Notes under the pieces: model-generated
Database searches by the model: none
What the model was told of the DNA's origin: nothing
The model's input: only the letters and a program-made list of their open reading frames with translations
Position numbers and translations under genes: made by a program
Source of the DNA: an uncultured Lachnospiraceae bacterium
GTDB taxonomy: Bacteria; Bacillota; Clostridia; Lachnospirales; Lachnospiraceae
Assembly (NCBI GenBank): GCA_947589125.1
Contig: CANPZZ010000009.1
Location: 1 to 36,390, forward strand
Reading direction: 5' to 3'
Length of the DNA stretch: 36,390 nt
Shown: positions 30,677 to 36,390 of the stretch, one piece after another
Layout of the letters: the number at the start of each line of letters is the position of its first letter
Position numbering within the stretch: the stretch's first letter is position 1

Positions 30677-31963
30677 ATGGAGATCAGCAAAGCATTGACA
30701 TTACTGGAATCGGAGCCGGCGAAGGAATTATTTGGCAGGCTGTACGGAGAGAAGGCCGCGGATAATGTGGCCCGCTATCAGAAACTGGTGCGGGATTTCG
30801 CGGATAAATTCGGCGGGGAGGACATACGGCTGTTCAGCTCACCGGGCCGCACGGAGATCAGCGGCAATCATACGGATCACAATCACGGCAAGGTGCTGGC
30901 CGGCAGCATTAACCTGGACTGCGTCGGCGTGGCGGCTGTCAATCACACGGACCGGGTACATATCGTCAGTCAGACATTTGACCAGGAATTCACGATCGAT
31001 CTGAATGACCTGGCGCCCAGCCCGGCTATGGCGGGCACGGAGGATCTGGTGAAGGGACTTCTGCAGGGCTTTAAGGAGTCCGGCTATGAGGTGGGCGGTT
31101 TCGACGCGGTCATTACCAGCAATGTGATCAGCTCCGCGGGCGTCAGTTCCTCCGCGGCGTTCGAGATGCTTCTCTGTTCCATGCTGAATACATTTTTCAA
31201 TGACGGCCGCATGAATACGGTGGCTTACGCCCACATCGGCAAGTATTCGGAGAACAACTATTGGAACAAGGCTTCCGGCCTGTTGGATCAGATGGCCTGC
31301 GCGGTGGGCGGCCTGATCACCATTGATTTCTTCGAGCCCCAGGCGCCGAAGGTGGAGAAGATCGAATTCGATTTCGCGTCTCAGAATCACAGCCTGATCA
31401 TTGTAAATACCGGCCGCGGCCACGCGGATCTGAGCGCGGATTATTCGTCGGTGCCCAATGAGATGAAGAAGGTAGCGGAGTTTTTCGGGAAAGATGTCTG
31501 CGCCCAGATCTCAGAGGACGACGTTCTGGCGCGGCTGGCGGAAGTACGGGCCTACGCCGGCGACCGCGCCGTGCTGCGGGCGCTGCATTTCTTCGAGGAG
31601 AATAAGCGTGTGGACGCGGAAGTCGCGGCTTTGAAGGATGGACGCTTTGACGATTTCCTGGCGAATATCACCGCTTCCGGCAATTCCTCCTGGAAATGGC
31701 TCCAGAACTGCTACACGGATTCCAACGTGCAGGAGCAGGGGATCACGATCGCGCTGGCCCTGACGGAGCTTTTCATCGCAAAGAAGCAGAGGGGCGCCTG
31801 CCGCGTCCACGGCGGCGGCTTCGCCGGCGTTATCATGGCCATGCTTCCGAATGATATCGTGGACGAATATGTGGAAATGATGGAGAAGGCCTTGGGCGTT
31901 GGAAATGTGTACCGGATGAGCATACGGCCGTATGGGGCGGTGTGCGTGGATGGACTGCTGTAG
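30677..31963 (+). CDS. galK: Galactokinase-family GHMP kinase
   Basis: 428 residues with the three GHMP landmarks: the N-terminal sugar-binding signature SSPGRTEISGNHTDHNHGKVLAG (about 54-76), the ATP loop NVISSAGVSSSAAFEML (about 151-167) and the C-terminal GGGFAG (about 377). LLDQMACAVGG carries the Asp that acts as base in galactokinases. It phosphorylates galactose or a related sugar at C1 using ATP in the cytoplasm. The signature has Thr-Glu-Ile-Ser-Gly-Asn where classical GalK has Asn-Leu-Ile-Gly-Glu, so the sugar may not be galactose. No galT, galE or transporter is adjacent. AAAGGAG lies before ATG 30677, 50 bp after the lipoprotein gene, probably co-transcribed. Its last 13 codons are repeated in tandem downstream. 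Confidence 0.88.
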   Translation: MEISKALTLLESEPAKELFGRLYGEKAADNVARYQKLVRDFADKFGGEDIRLFSSPGRTEISGNHTDHNHGKVLAGSINLDCVGVAAVNHTDRVHIVSQTFDQEFTIDLNDLAPSPAMAGTEDLVKGLLQGFKESGYEVGGFDAVITSNVISSAGVSSSAAFEMLLCSMLNTFFNDGRMNTVAYAHIGKYSENNYWNKASGLLDQMACAVGGLITIDFFEPQAPKVEKIEFDFASQNHSLIIVNTGRGHADLSADYSSVPNEMKKVAEFFGKDVCAQISEDDVLARLAEVRAYAGDRAVLRALHFFEENKRVDAEVAALKDGRFDDFLANITASGNSSWKWLQNCYTDSNVQEQGITIALALTELFIAKKQRGACRVHGGGFAGVIMAMLPNDIVDEYVEMMEKALGVGNVYRMSIRPYGAVCVDGLL

Positions 31964-32055
31964 AAACTATACGGGGCGGTGTGCGTGGATGAACTGCTGT
32001 AGAAACTGTACGGGGCGGTGTGCATGGACGAACTGCCATAGAAACTGTACGGGGC
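31934..32055 (+). repeat. 39-bp tandem repeats spanning the galK stop codon
   Basis: The GGGGC marker recurs at 31934, 31973, 32012 and 32051, an exact 39-bp (13-codon) period. Three full units and one start of a unit are present. The first encodes the C-terminus YGAVCVDGLL plus stop. The next two encode the same peptide with a few changes (GLL to ELL, then ELP), each with an in-frame TAG. Confidence 0.92.
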
Positions 32056-32130
32056 AGAGCAGGCCGTACGTATCTGCGGCCGCGTCAGTGCTGTAAAAAA
32101 GAGTGCCGGTACGCGGTTTTATCCGAATCA

Positions 32131-32164
32131 AAAGGGCGGGAGCGAGTGATTCGCTTCCGCCTTT
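32131..32164. terminator. Hairpin between converging galK and DAHP synthase genes
   Basis: AAAGGGCGGGAGCGA pairs with TCGCTTCCGCCTTT around GTGAT, with a bulge and a G-U. Short T tracts exist on both sides (TTTG on plus, CTTTTG on minus), so a weak bidirectional terminator is likely. The rest of 31964-32256 holds the 39-bp repeats and a weak CCGCGT/ACGCGG-TTTT hairpin (32080-32120). Confidence 0.5.
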
Positions 32165-32256
32165 GATGTCAGAAGTTCCGATTGTGATATGACATAGACC
32201 GGAGCCGTCTATATGGGCGTTCGGTACTGAACTGGCCAGGTGCGGCCGGATCAGGC

Positions 32257-33285
32257 TTACAGCCCTTCCGCGATATCGTAGATAAGCTGCTCGGATTCCT
32301 CCCAGCCCAGGCAGGGGTCGGTGATGGACTTGCCGTAGCAGTGCTCGCCGATCTTCTGGCTGCCGGGTACGATATAGCTTTCCACCATGACGCCTTTCAC
32401 CATCTCGCGGATCTCGGAAGAATGACGGCGGCTGTGGAGCACCTCCTTCACGATCCGGACCTGCTCCTGATACTGCTTCCCGGAATTGGAATGGTTGGCG
32501 TCCACGATGCAGGCCTTGTTCTTCACGTCCCGCTCCTCGTAGAGACGGTGCAGAAGGATCAGGTCCTCGTAGTGGTAGTTGGGCAGGTACTGGCCGTGCT
32601 TATTGACCGCGCCGCGCAGGATCGTGTGGGTCAGCGGATTGCCCGGTGTATGGACCTCGTAGCCCCGGAAAATGAATTCATGGGCCCCCTGGGCAGCTAC
32701 GACGGAATTCAGCATAACCGTCAGATCGCCGCTGGTAGGGTTCTTCATGCCCACGGGGACGTCGCAGCCGCTGGCTACCAGCCGGTGCTGCTGGTTCTCC
32801 ACGGAGCGGGCGCCTACGGCGATGTAGGACATCAGGTCCGACAGATACCTAAGATTCTCCGGATAAAGCATCTCGTCGGCGGTGGTCAGACCGGTCTCCT
32901 GAACCACCCGCATGTGCATCCGCCGGATAGCGATGATGCCCTCGTACATGTTGGGCTTCTTCTCGGGATCCGGCTGGTGCAGAAGGCCCTTATAGCCTTC
33001 GCCGGTGGTTCGCGGTTTATTCGTGTAGACACGGGGAATGAGGATCAGGCGGTCCTTTACTTTCTCCTGAACCGGAACAAGACGGCTTACGTAGTCCAGC
33101 ACAGAATCCTCGTTGTCGGCGGAGCAGGGGCCGATGATCACCAGGAACCGGTTATCTTCGCCGGTCAGTACCTTTCGGATCTCCTCATCGCGCTGCGCCT
33201 TGATCTCTGCCAGGCCGTGGGGCAGCGGAAACTGTTCCCGGATCTCCGCCGGCGTCGGCAGCTTGTTGATAAATTCAAGTCCCAT
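32257..33285 (-). CDS. aroF: 3-deoxy-7-phosphoheptulonate (DAHP) synthase, type I-alpha
   Basis: 342 residues. The first step of the shikimate pathway: PEP plus erythrose-4-phosphate to DAHP, a metal-dependent TIM barrel in the cytoplasm. Motifs seen are FLVIIGPCSADNEDSV (metal Cys), LIPRVYTNKPRTTGEGYKGLLHQP (substrate binding), YIAVGARSVENQQHR, GMKNPTSGD, IVDANHSNSGKQ (metal His) and GVMVESYIVPGSQ. The layout and length are those of the AroF/G/H group, in which feedback by aromatic amino acids is usual. A TAGGAGA ribosome site precedes the ATG at 33285. No clear promoter was found in the 73-bp gap to the upstream PH-domain gene, so the two may be co-transcribed. No other aro gene is nearby. 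Confidence 0.95.
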   Translation of the reverse strand: MGLEFINKLPTPAEIREQFPLPHGLAEIKAQRDEEIRKVLTGEDNRFLVIIGPCSADNEDSVLDYVSRLVPVQEKVKDRLILIPRVYTNKPRTTGEGYKGLLHQPDPEKKPNMYEGIIAIRRMHMRVVQETGLTTADEMLYPENLRYLSDLMSYIAVGARSVENQQHRLVASGCDVPVGMKNPTSGDLTVMLNSVVAAQGAHEFIFRGYEVHTPGNPLTHTILRGAVNKHGQYLPNYHYEDLILLHRLYEERDVKNKACIVDANHSNSGKQYQEQVRIVKEVLHSRRHSSEIREMVKGVMVESYIVPGSQKIGEHCYGKSITDPCLGWEESEQLIYDIAEGL

Positions 33286-33358
33286 TGCAAAATATCTCCT
33301 AATTCGTCAGATTCCCCCGAAAAACTGTGTACACCCAGGATCCGCGATACGCGGCGTC

Positions 33359-33799
33359 TTAATTAAAACGCTCCTCGAAATCCGGAATACCATCCCCGTC
33401 CAGATCGATCATAGGCGGCATACCCGGGCCTCCGTAGAATTCCTTGCCGACTACATTACGGATCTGGCGGGCGGCCTCCACTTCGGAGGAGAGCATGCGG
33501 CGGATCTCCATGGGCCGCGCGATGTTCTTAAGGACGATCTCCGGCGAGCCGTCCACGCGGGTCTTGACAATGATGTCCCCGGTACCGAAGATCTTGCCGG
33601 CCAGGCTCTGCTTATAGGTAACGTCCACGATACGGTAGAGAAGCGTTTCCTCCAGCGTCGTGTTCAGAAAACCGGTTTTCACCATCAGACGTTCGTCTTC
33701 AATGTAATACTTGGTAAAGCTTAACGGAAACCACAGATGGTGCTTCCGGTCCTGCCATTTGATGCCGGGCATATCGTTTACATTGACGGATCCAGCCAT
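33359..33799 (-). CDS. Bacterial PH-domain protein ending in an EF-hand-like loop
   Basis: 146 residues from ATG 33799, chosen because GAAGGGAG lies just upstream on the minus strand. The longer frame (to 33841) lacks a site. Residues 15-110 read as a bPH2/DUF304-type domain: LWFPLSFTKYYIEDERLMVKTGFLNTTLEETLLYRIVDVTYKQSLAGKIFGTGDIIVKT. Such domains bind lipid headgroups or proteins at the membrane. No signal peptide or membrane helix is visible. The last 15 residues contain DLDGDGIPDFEE (132-143), which places Asp, Asp, Asp, Gly, Asp and Glu at positions 1, 3, 5, 6, 9 and 12 of a calcium EF-hand loop, also the wording of TSP3 repeats. Function unknown. Confidence 0.82.
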   Translation of the reverse strand: MAGSVNVNDMPGIKWQDRKHHLWFPLSFTKYYIEDERLMVKTGFLNTTLEETLLYRIVDVTYKQSLAGKIFGTGDIIVKTRVDGSPEIVLKNIARPMEIRRMLSSEVEAARQIRNVVGKEFYGGPGMPPMIDLDGDGIPDFEERFN

Positions 33800-33861
33800 A
33801 ATAACACTCCCTTCACAAATAAGATTCCAGCGTATTTCCATAAAACCATTGAGTCATGGAT

Positions 33862-33889
33862 ATTCTATCACGGGGAAAGAGAGATGTAA
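33862..33889 (-). promoter_or_regulatory. Probable promoter of the PH-domain/DAHP synthase pair
   Basis: On the minus strand TTACAT (33889-33884), 16 bp and TAGAAT (33867-33862) lie about 60 bp upstream of the start codon. Confidence 0.5.
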
Positions 33890-33924
33890 AGAAAGATATT
33901 TTTTAAATATGACTGAAATTCTGC

Positions 33925-33953
33925 TTGAAATCCTTTAGTCCCTGAGATACAAT
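33925..33953 (+). promoter_or_regulatory. Promoter of the carboxyltransferase operon
   Basis: TTGAAA (33925-33930), 17 bp and TACAAT (33948-33953), with a leader of about 80 nt before ATG 34039. Confidence 0.78.
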
Positions 33954-34038
33954 TATAATCGGCAGAGATTGGATTCACTGGATGGATGTTCCTATGGTGC
34001 GTCCGTCTACTAAATATTTTAAAATGGAGGACTGCAAA

Positions 34039-35493
34039 ATGAGTAATTCGGCACAAACTTCAGCAGGCAGCAGGATCGCTAAGCTGCTTGATGAAAACAG
34101 TTTTGTTGAAGTCGGCGCTTATGTGACAGCAAGGGCCACCGATTTTAACATGACAGGCAAGGACACACCGGCTGACGGCGTCGTAACTGGTTACGGCACG
34201 ATCGGCGGCTGCCTTGTGTATGTGTACAGTCAGGACGCTTCCGTGCTGGGCGGCTCCATGGGAGAGATGCACGCGAAGAAGATCGCAGCAATCTACTCGA
34301 TGGCCATGAAGATGGGCGCTCCGGTCATCGGTCTGGTAGACTGTGCGGGTCTCAGACTTCAGGAGGCGACCGATGCGCTGCACGGTTTCGGACAGCTCTA
34401 TATGAGCCAGACCATGGCCAGCGGCGTGATCCCGCAGATCACGGCGATCTTCGGCACCTGCGGCGGCGGTATGGCTGTCTCTGCGGCGATGAGCGATTTT
34501 ACCCTTATGGAGTCGAAGAAGGCGAAGCTGTTCGTCAACGCTCCGAATGCGATCGACGGCAATTACGCAGGCAAGTGCGACACCTCCGCGGCTGATTTCC
34601 AGGGCGAGAAGGCCGGCATGGTCGATTTCGCGGGGACCGAGGATGAGGTCCTGGCGAAGGTTCGTGAGCTGGTCGGCGTTCTTCCGGCTAACAATGAGGA
34701 CGATATGTCCTATGATGTGTGCGAGGATGATCTGAACCGCGTCTGCGAGGGTCTGGAGGGCTTTGTCGGCGATACTGCCGCGGCTCTGGGACAGATTTCC
34801 GATGACGGTTTCTTCCTTGAGACGAAGCCCATGTTTGCTCCCTCCATGGTGACCGGTTTTGCCCGCTTAAACGGCAATACCGTGGGCTGCGTGGCCAACC
34901 GCAGCGAGAGCCTGGATGAGAAGGGCGAGAAGGCGGCGAGCTATGACGCGGTGCTGACGGCTGAAGGCTGCACGAAGGCCGCGGAGTTCGTGGATTTCTG
35001 CGACGCGTTTAATATTCCGGTCCTGACCCTGGTGAACGTGAAGGGCTACAAGGCCGACAAGTGCAGCGAGCGCCATATGGCGAAGGCGGCTGCGAAGCTG
35101 ACCTACGCGTATGCCAACGCCAGCGTGCCGAAGGTGACGGTCATCATCGGACAGGCGTTCGGAACGGCTTACCTGACCATGGCCAGCAAGTCCTGCGGCG
35201 CGGATATCGTTTACGCGTGGCCGACAGCTGCCATCGGCATGATGGACGCCCAGGCGGCTGTGAAGATCATGTACGCCGATGAGATCGCGAAGGCGGACAA
35301 CGCCGTGGCTTTGATTAATGAGAAGGCGGCGGAGTACCAGACCCTTCAGTCCAGCGCCATCGCGGCTGCGAAGCGCGGCTATGTCGATGATATTATCCCC
35401 GCGGAGGACACGAGAAAGCGTGTGATCGCCGCGTTTGAGATGTTATTCACAAAGAGAGAGGATCGTCCGGCCAAGAAGCATGGCACGATCTGA
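34039..35493 (+). CDS. Biotin-dependent acyl-CoA carboxyltransferase subunit
   Basis: 484 residues of the carboxyltransferase (crotonase-fold) family. The two halves carry the usual oxyanion-hole stretches: GTCGGGMAVSAAMSDFTLM (about 137-155) in the N-lobe, and VIIGQAFGTAYLTMASKSCGADIVYAWPTAAIGMMDAQAA (about 370-410) in the C-lobe. This family moves CO2 between carboxybiotin and an acyl-CoA. With OadG and a small biotin carrier following, the likely setting is a Na+-pumping decarboxylase (methylmalonyl-CoA or glutaconyl-CoA type) or a transcarboxylase. The substrate cannot be read from sequence here. Start ATG 34039 has GGAGG 8 nt upstream; the open frame from 33982 lies before the ribosome site. 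Confidence 0.9.
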   Translation: MSNSAQTSAGSRIAKLLDENSFVEVGAYVTARATDFNMTGKDTPADGVVTGYGTIGGCLVYVYSQDASVLGGSMGEMHAKKIAAIYSMAMKMGAPVIGLVDCAGLRLQEATDALHGFGQLYMSQTMASGVIPQITAIFGTCGGGMAVSAAMSDFTLMESKKAKLFVNAPNAIDGNYAGKCDTSAADFQGEKAGMVDFAGTEDEVLAKVRELVGVLPANNEDDMSYDVCEDDLNRVCEGLEGFVGDTAAALGQISDDGFFLETKPMFAPSMVTGFARLNGNTVGCVANRSESLDEKGEKAASYDAVLTAEGCTKAAEFVDFCDAFNIPVLTLVNVKGYKADKCSERHMAKAAAKLTYAYANASVPKVTVIIGQAFGTAYLTMASKSCGADIVYAWPTAAIGMMDAQAAVKIMYADEIAKADNAVALINEKAAEYQTLQSSAIAAAKRGYVDDIIPAEDTRKRVIAAFEMLFTKREDRPAKKHGTI

Positions 35494-35509
35494 GCGAGGT
35501 GACAGGCGT

Positions 35510-36289
35510 ATGAAACAGATTAAGAAGCATTTCGTATGGATACTCTGCACGGTTCTCTGCCTGATGAGCCTGACGGCCTGCGGAAAGACGGTCGAGCTGG
35601 AAAGCAGTCTGGATCCGCAGATGACCGATTATATGGTGCAGACGGCCGGATCGTTTCTGGAGGAAGTTACCTCCATGGCGGAGAGCGAGATCACTATGAT
35701 CATCGATCAGCAGGCGGCCGATCCCGGCGTCATCACCGGTCTTGAGAGCTATATGAGCCTGACCGGCGATCTGGGTGCGCTGGTTTCCGTCTCAGAGCAG
35801 GGGCGCGTGACGGAGGTGGAAGACGGCTATGAGATCGCGATCGACGCACAGTTTGAGAAGAGACAGTGCGAGTTCGTACTGGGAGTCGATGAGGATATCG
35901 CTCAGGTCACTTCCATGGCGTTCAACCCGGTCTACAGCCTGGGCGAGAACATGACCAAGGCGGCGCTCAACACGCTGATGGGCATGGGAACCGTGTTCCT
36001 GGTACTGATCTTTATCAGCCTTTTGATCAGCTGCTTTAAGTATATCAATGTCATCGAGAAGAAGATGAAAGAGAAATCGGCGCCTGCTCCCGCGGCGGCA
36101 CCGGCTCCCGCTCCCGCACCCGCACCGGTTCCTGTGGCTGTGGAAGAGGAGGATGTGACCGATGACCTGGAGCTGGTGGCAGTTATTACCGCGGCGATCG
36201 CGGCGGCTTCGGAGAATACGGTTCCGGCAGACGGACTGGTGGTTCGTTCGATCCGCCGTGTACCGAACAGCAAGTGGAAAAATGCGTAA
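35510..36289 (+). CDS. OadG-like decarboxylase gamma subunit with N-terminal lipoprotein domain
   Basis: 259 residues. A lipoprotein signal peptide ends LTAC (Cys24). An extracytoplasmic domain follows (about 25-160: TVELESSLDPQMTDYMVQTAGSFLEEV...). One membrane helix (about 160-183, LMGMGTVFLVLIFISLLISCF) begins the OadG-like part, with KYINVIEKKMKEK, an Ala/Pro linker (about 192-210), and the family C-terminus ELVAVITAAIAAAS...IRRVPNSKWK. OadG stabilises the membrane decarboxylase complex and in oxaloacetate decarboxylase binds Zn2+. Canonical OadG is under 100 residues and has no ectodomain, so the N-terminal part is an addition. ATG 35510 is preceded by GAGGTGAC; the frame upstream overlaps the carboxyltransferase gene. 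Confidence 0.88.
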   Translation: MKQIKKHFVWILCTVLCLMSLTACGKTVELESSLDPQMTDYMVQTAGSFLEEVTSMAESEITMIIDQQAADPGVITGLESYMSLTGDLGALVSVSEQGRVTEVEDGYEIAIDAQFEKRQCEFVLGVDEDIAQVTSMAFNPVYSLGENMTKAALNTLMGMGTVFLVLIFISLLISCFKYINVIEKKMKEKSAPAPAAAPAPAPAPAPVPVAVEEEDVTDDLELVAVITAAIAAASENTVPADGLVVRSIRRVPNSKWKNA

Positions 36290-36322
36290 ATCATGTAAAT
36301 CATTTTAGGAGGATTCTATATC

Positions 36323-36390
36323 ATGAAGAATTATACGATCACAGTCAATGGCAATGTGTATGAAGTAACCGTAGAAGAAGGCGTTTCCAC
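36323..36390 (+). CDS. Biotin carboxyl carrier protein, 5' end only
   Basis: The first 22 residues, MKNYTITVNGNVYEVTVEEG, match the N-terminal strands of biotinyl-carrier proteins of GcdC/MmdC type. The frame runs off the right edge before the biotinylated Lys. AGGAGG (36307-36312) lies 10 nt upstream, 33 bp after the OadG gene. It is expected to shuttle carboxyl groups between the carboxyltransferase and a membrane beta subunit beyond the window. Confidence 0.82.
   Translation, partial: MKNYTITVNGNVYEVTVEEGVS

Noticed and set aside
32341-33366. A 341-codon plus-strand frame opposite the DAHP synthase gene
   Set aside because: The minus-strand frame has all DAHP synthase motifs; the plus frame has biased His/Gln/Val composition and no ribosome site.
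36080-36140. Ala/Pro repeat in the OadG gene as a possible unstable locus
   Set aside because: Ala/Pro linkers are normal in OadG and biotin-carrier proteins and need no special explanation.

Overview
The window looks like chromosomal DNA of a Gram-positive anaerobe of the class Clostridia, most likely a Lachnospiraceae-type gut commensal. The reasons are the infC-rpmI-rplT cluster behind a Firmicutes-style attenuated leader, AGGAGG ribosome sites with 17-bp-spaced housekeeping promoters, a class B sortase, choline-binding-type wall repeats, a split PurO/AICAR transformylase pair, and a biotin-dependent carboxyltransferase/OadG cluster. There is no outer-membrane gene, and no IS element, CRISPR array, rRNA or phage gene was seen. 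The taxonomic call is inference.

Layout. Positions 1-918 hold the 3' end of an MgtE magnesium transporter. Positions 1110-2535 hold the IF3/L35/L20 operon with promoter, attenuator, a probable AUU start for infC and a terminator. A tRNA-Leu(AAG) with its own promoter and terminator follows on the minus strand. A lone class B sortase lies at 2949-3791. Positions 3877-6108 form a purine unit: promoter, ZTP (pfl) riboswitch overlapping a terminator, PurO-type IMP cyclohydrolase, stand-alone AICAR formyltransferase and a terminator.

The centre (6109-23058) is the most interesting part. A small XRE-type regulator is divergent from a 14-gene, 16.3-kb collinear unit. That unit encodes a monoderm Tad (type IVc/Flp) pilus: TadZ-, TadA-, TadB- and TadC-like proteins, a very small pilin, a prepilin peptidase, two TadE-like pseudopilins and a large TadG-like coiled-coil protein. 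A TPR/WG-repeat exported protein is interleaved. The unit ends with a Ser/Thr phospho-signalling cassette: an FHA protein, a PP2C phosphatase, a 62-aa membrane peptide, and a Hanks-type kinase with an extracellular beta-propeller-like sensor. A 17-bp palindrome, TAATTCTRATRGAATTA, lies exactly 4 bp upstream of the -35 box of the pilus promoter. The same palindrome occurs at the same distance upstream of the promoter of the next gene, a 1239-aa secreted wall-binding protein (23200-26919). Both transcription units therefore appear to be one regulon, with the XRE protein as the natural candidate regulator.

The right part holds a DegV fatty-acid-binding protein, a lipoprotein with a second (C-terminal) membrane anchor and a repeat-rich tail, and a galactokinase-family kinase whose 3' end is repeated in tandem. 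It continues with a minus-strand pair (DAHP synthase and a bacterial PH-domain protein ending in an EF-hand-like loop). The last cluster encodes a biotin-dependent carboxyltransferase, a lipoprotein-OadG fusion and the start of a biotin carrier, which together suggest a Na+-linked decarboxylase/transcarboxylase.

All domain calls come from reading motifs by eye. Family numbers (DUFs, Pfam) are recalled and were not searched.
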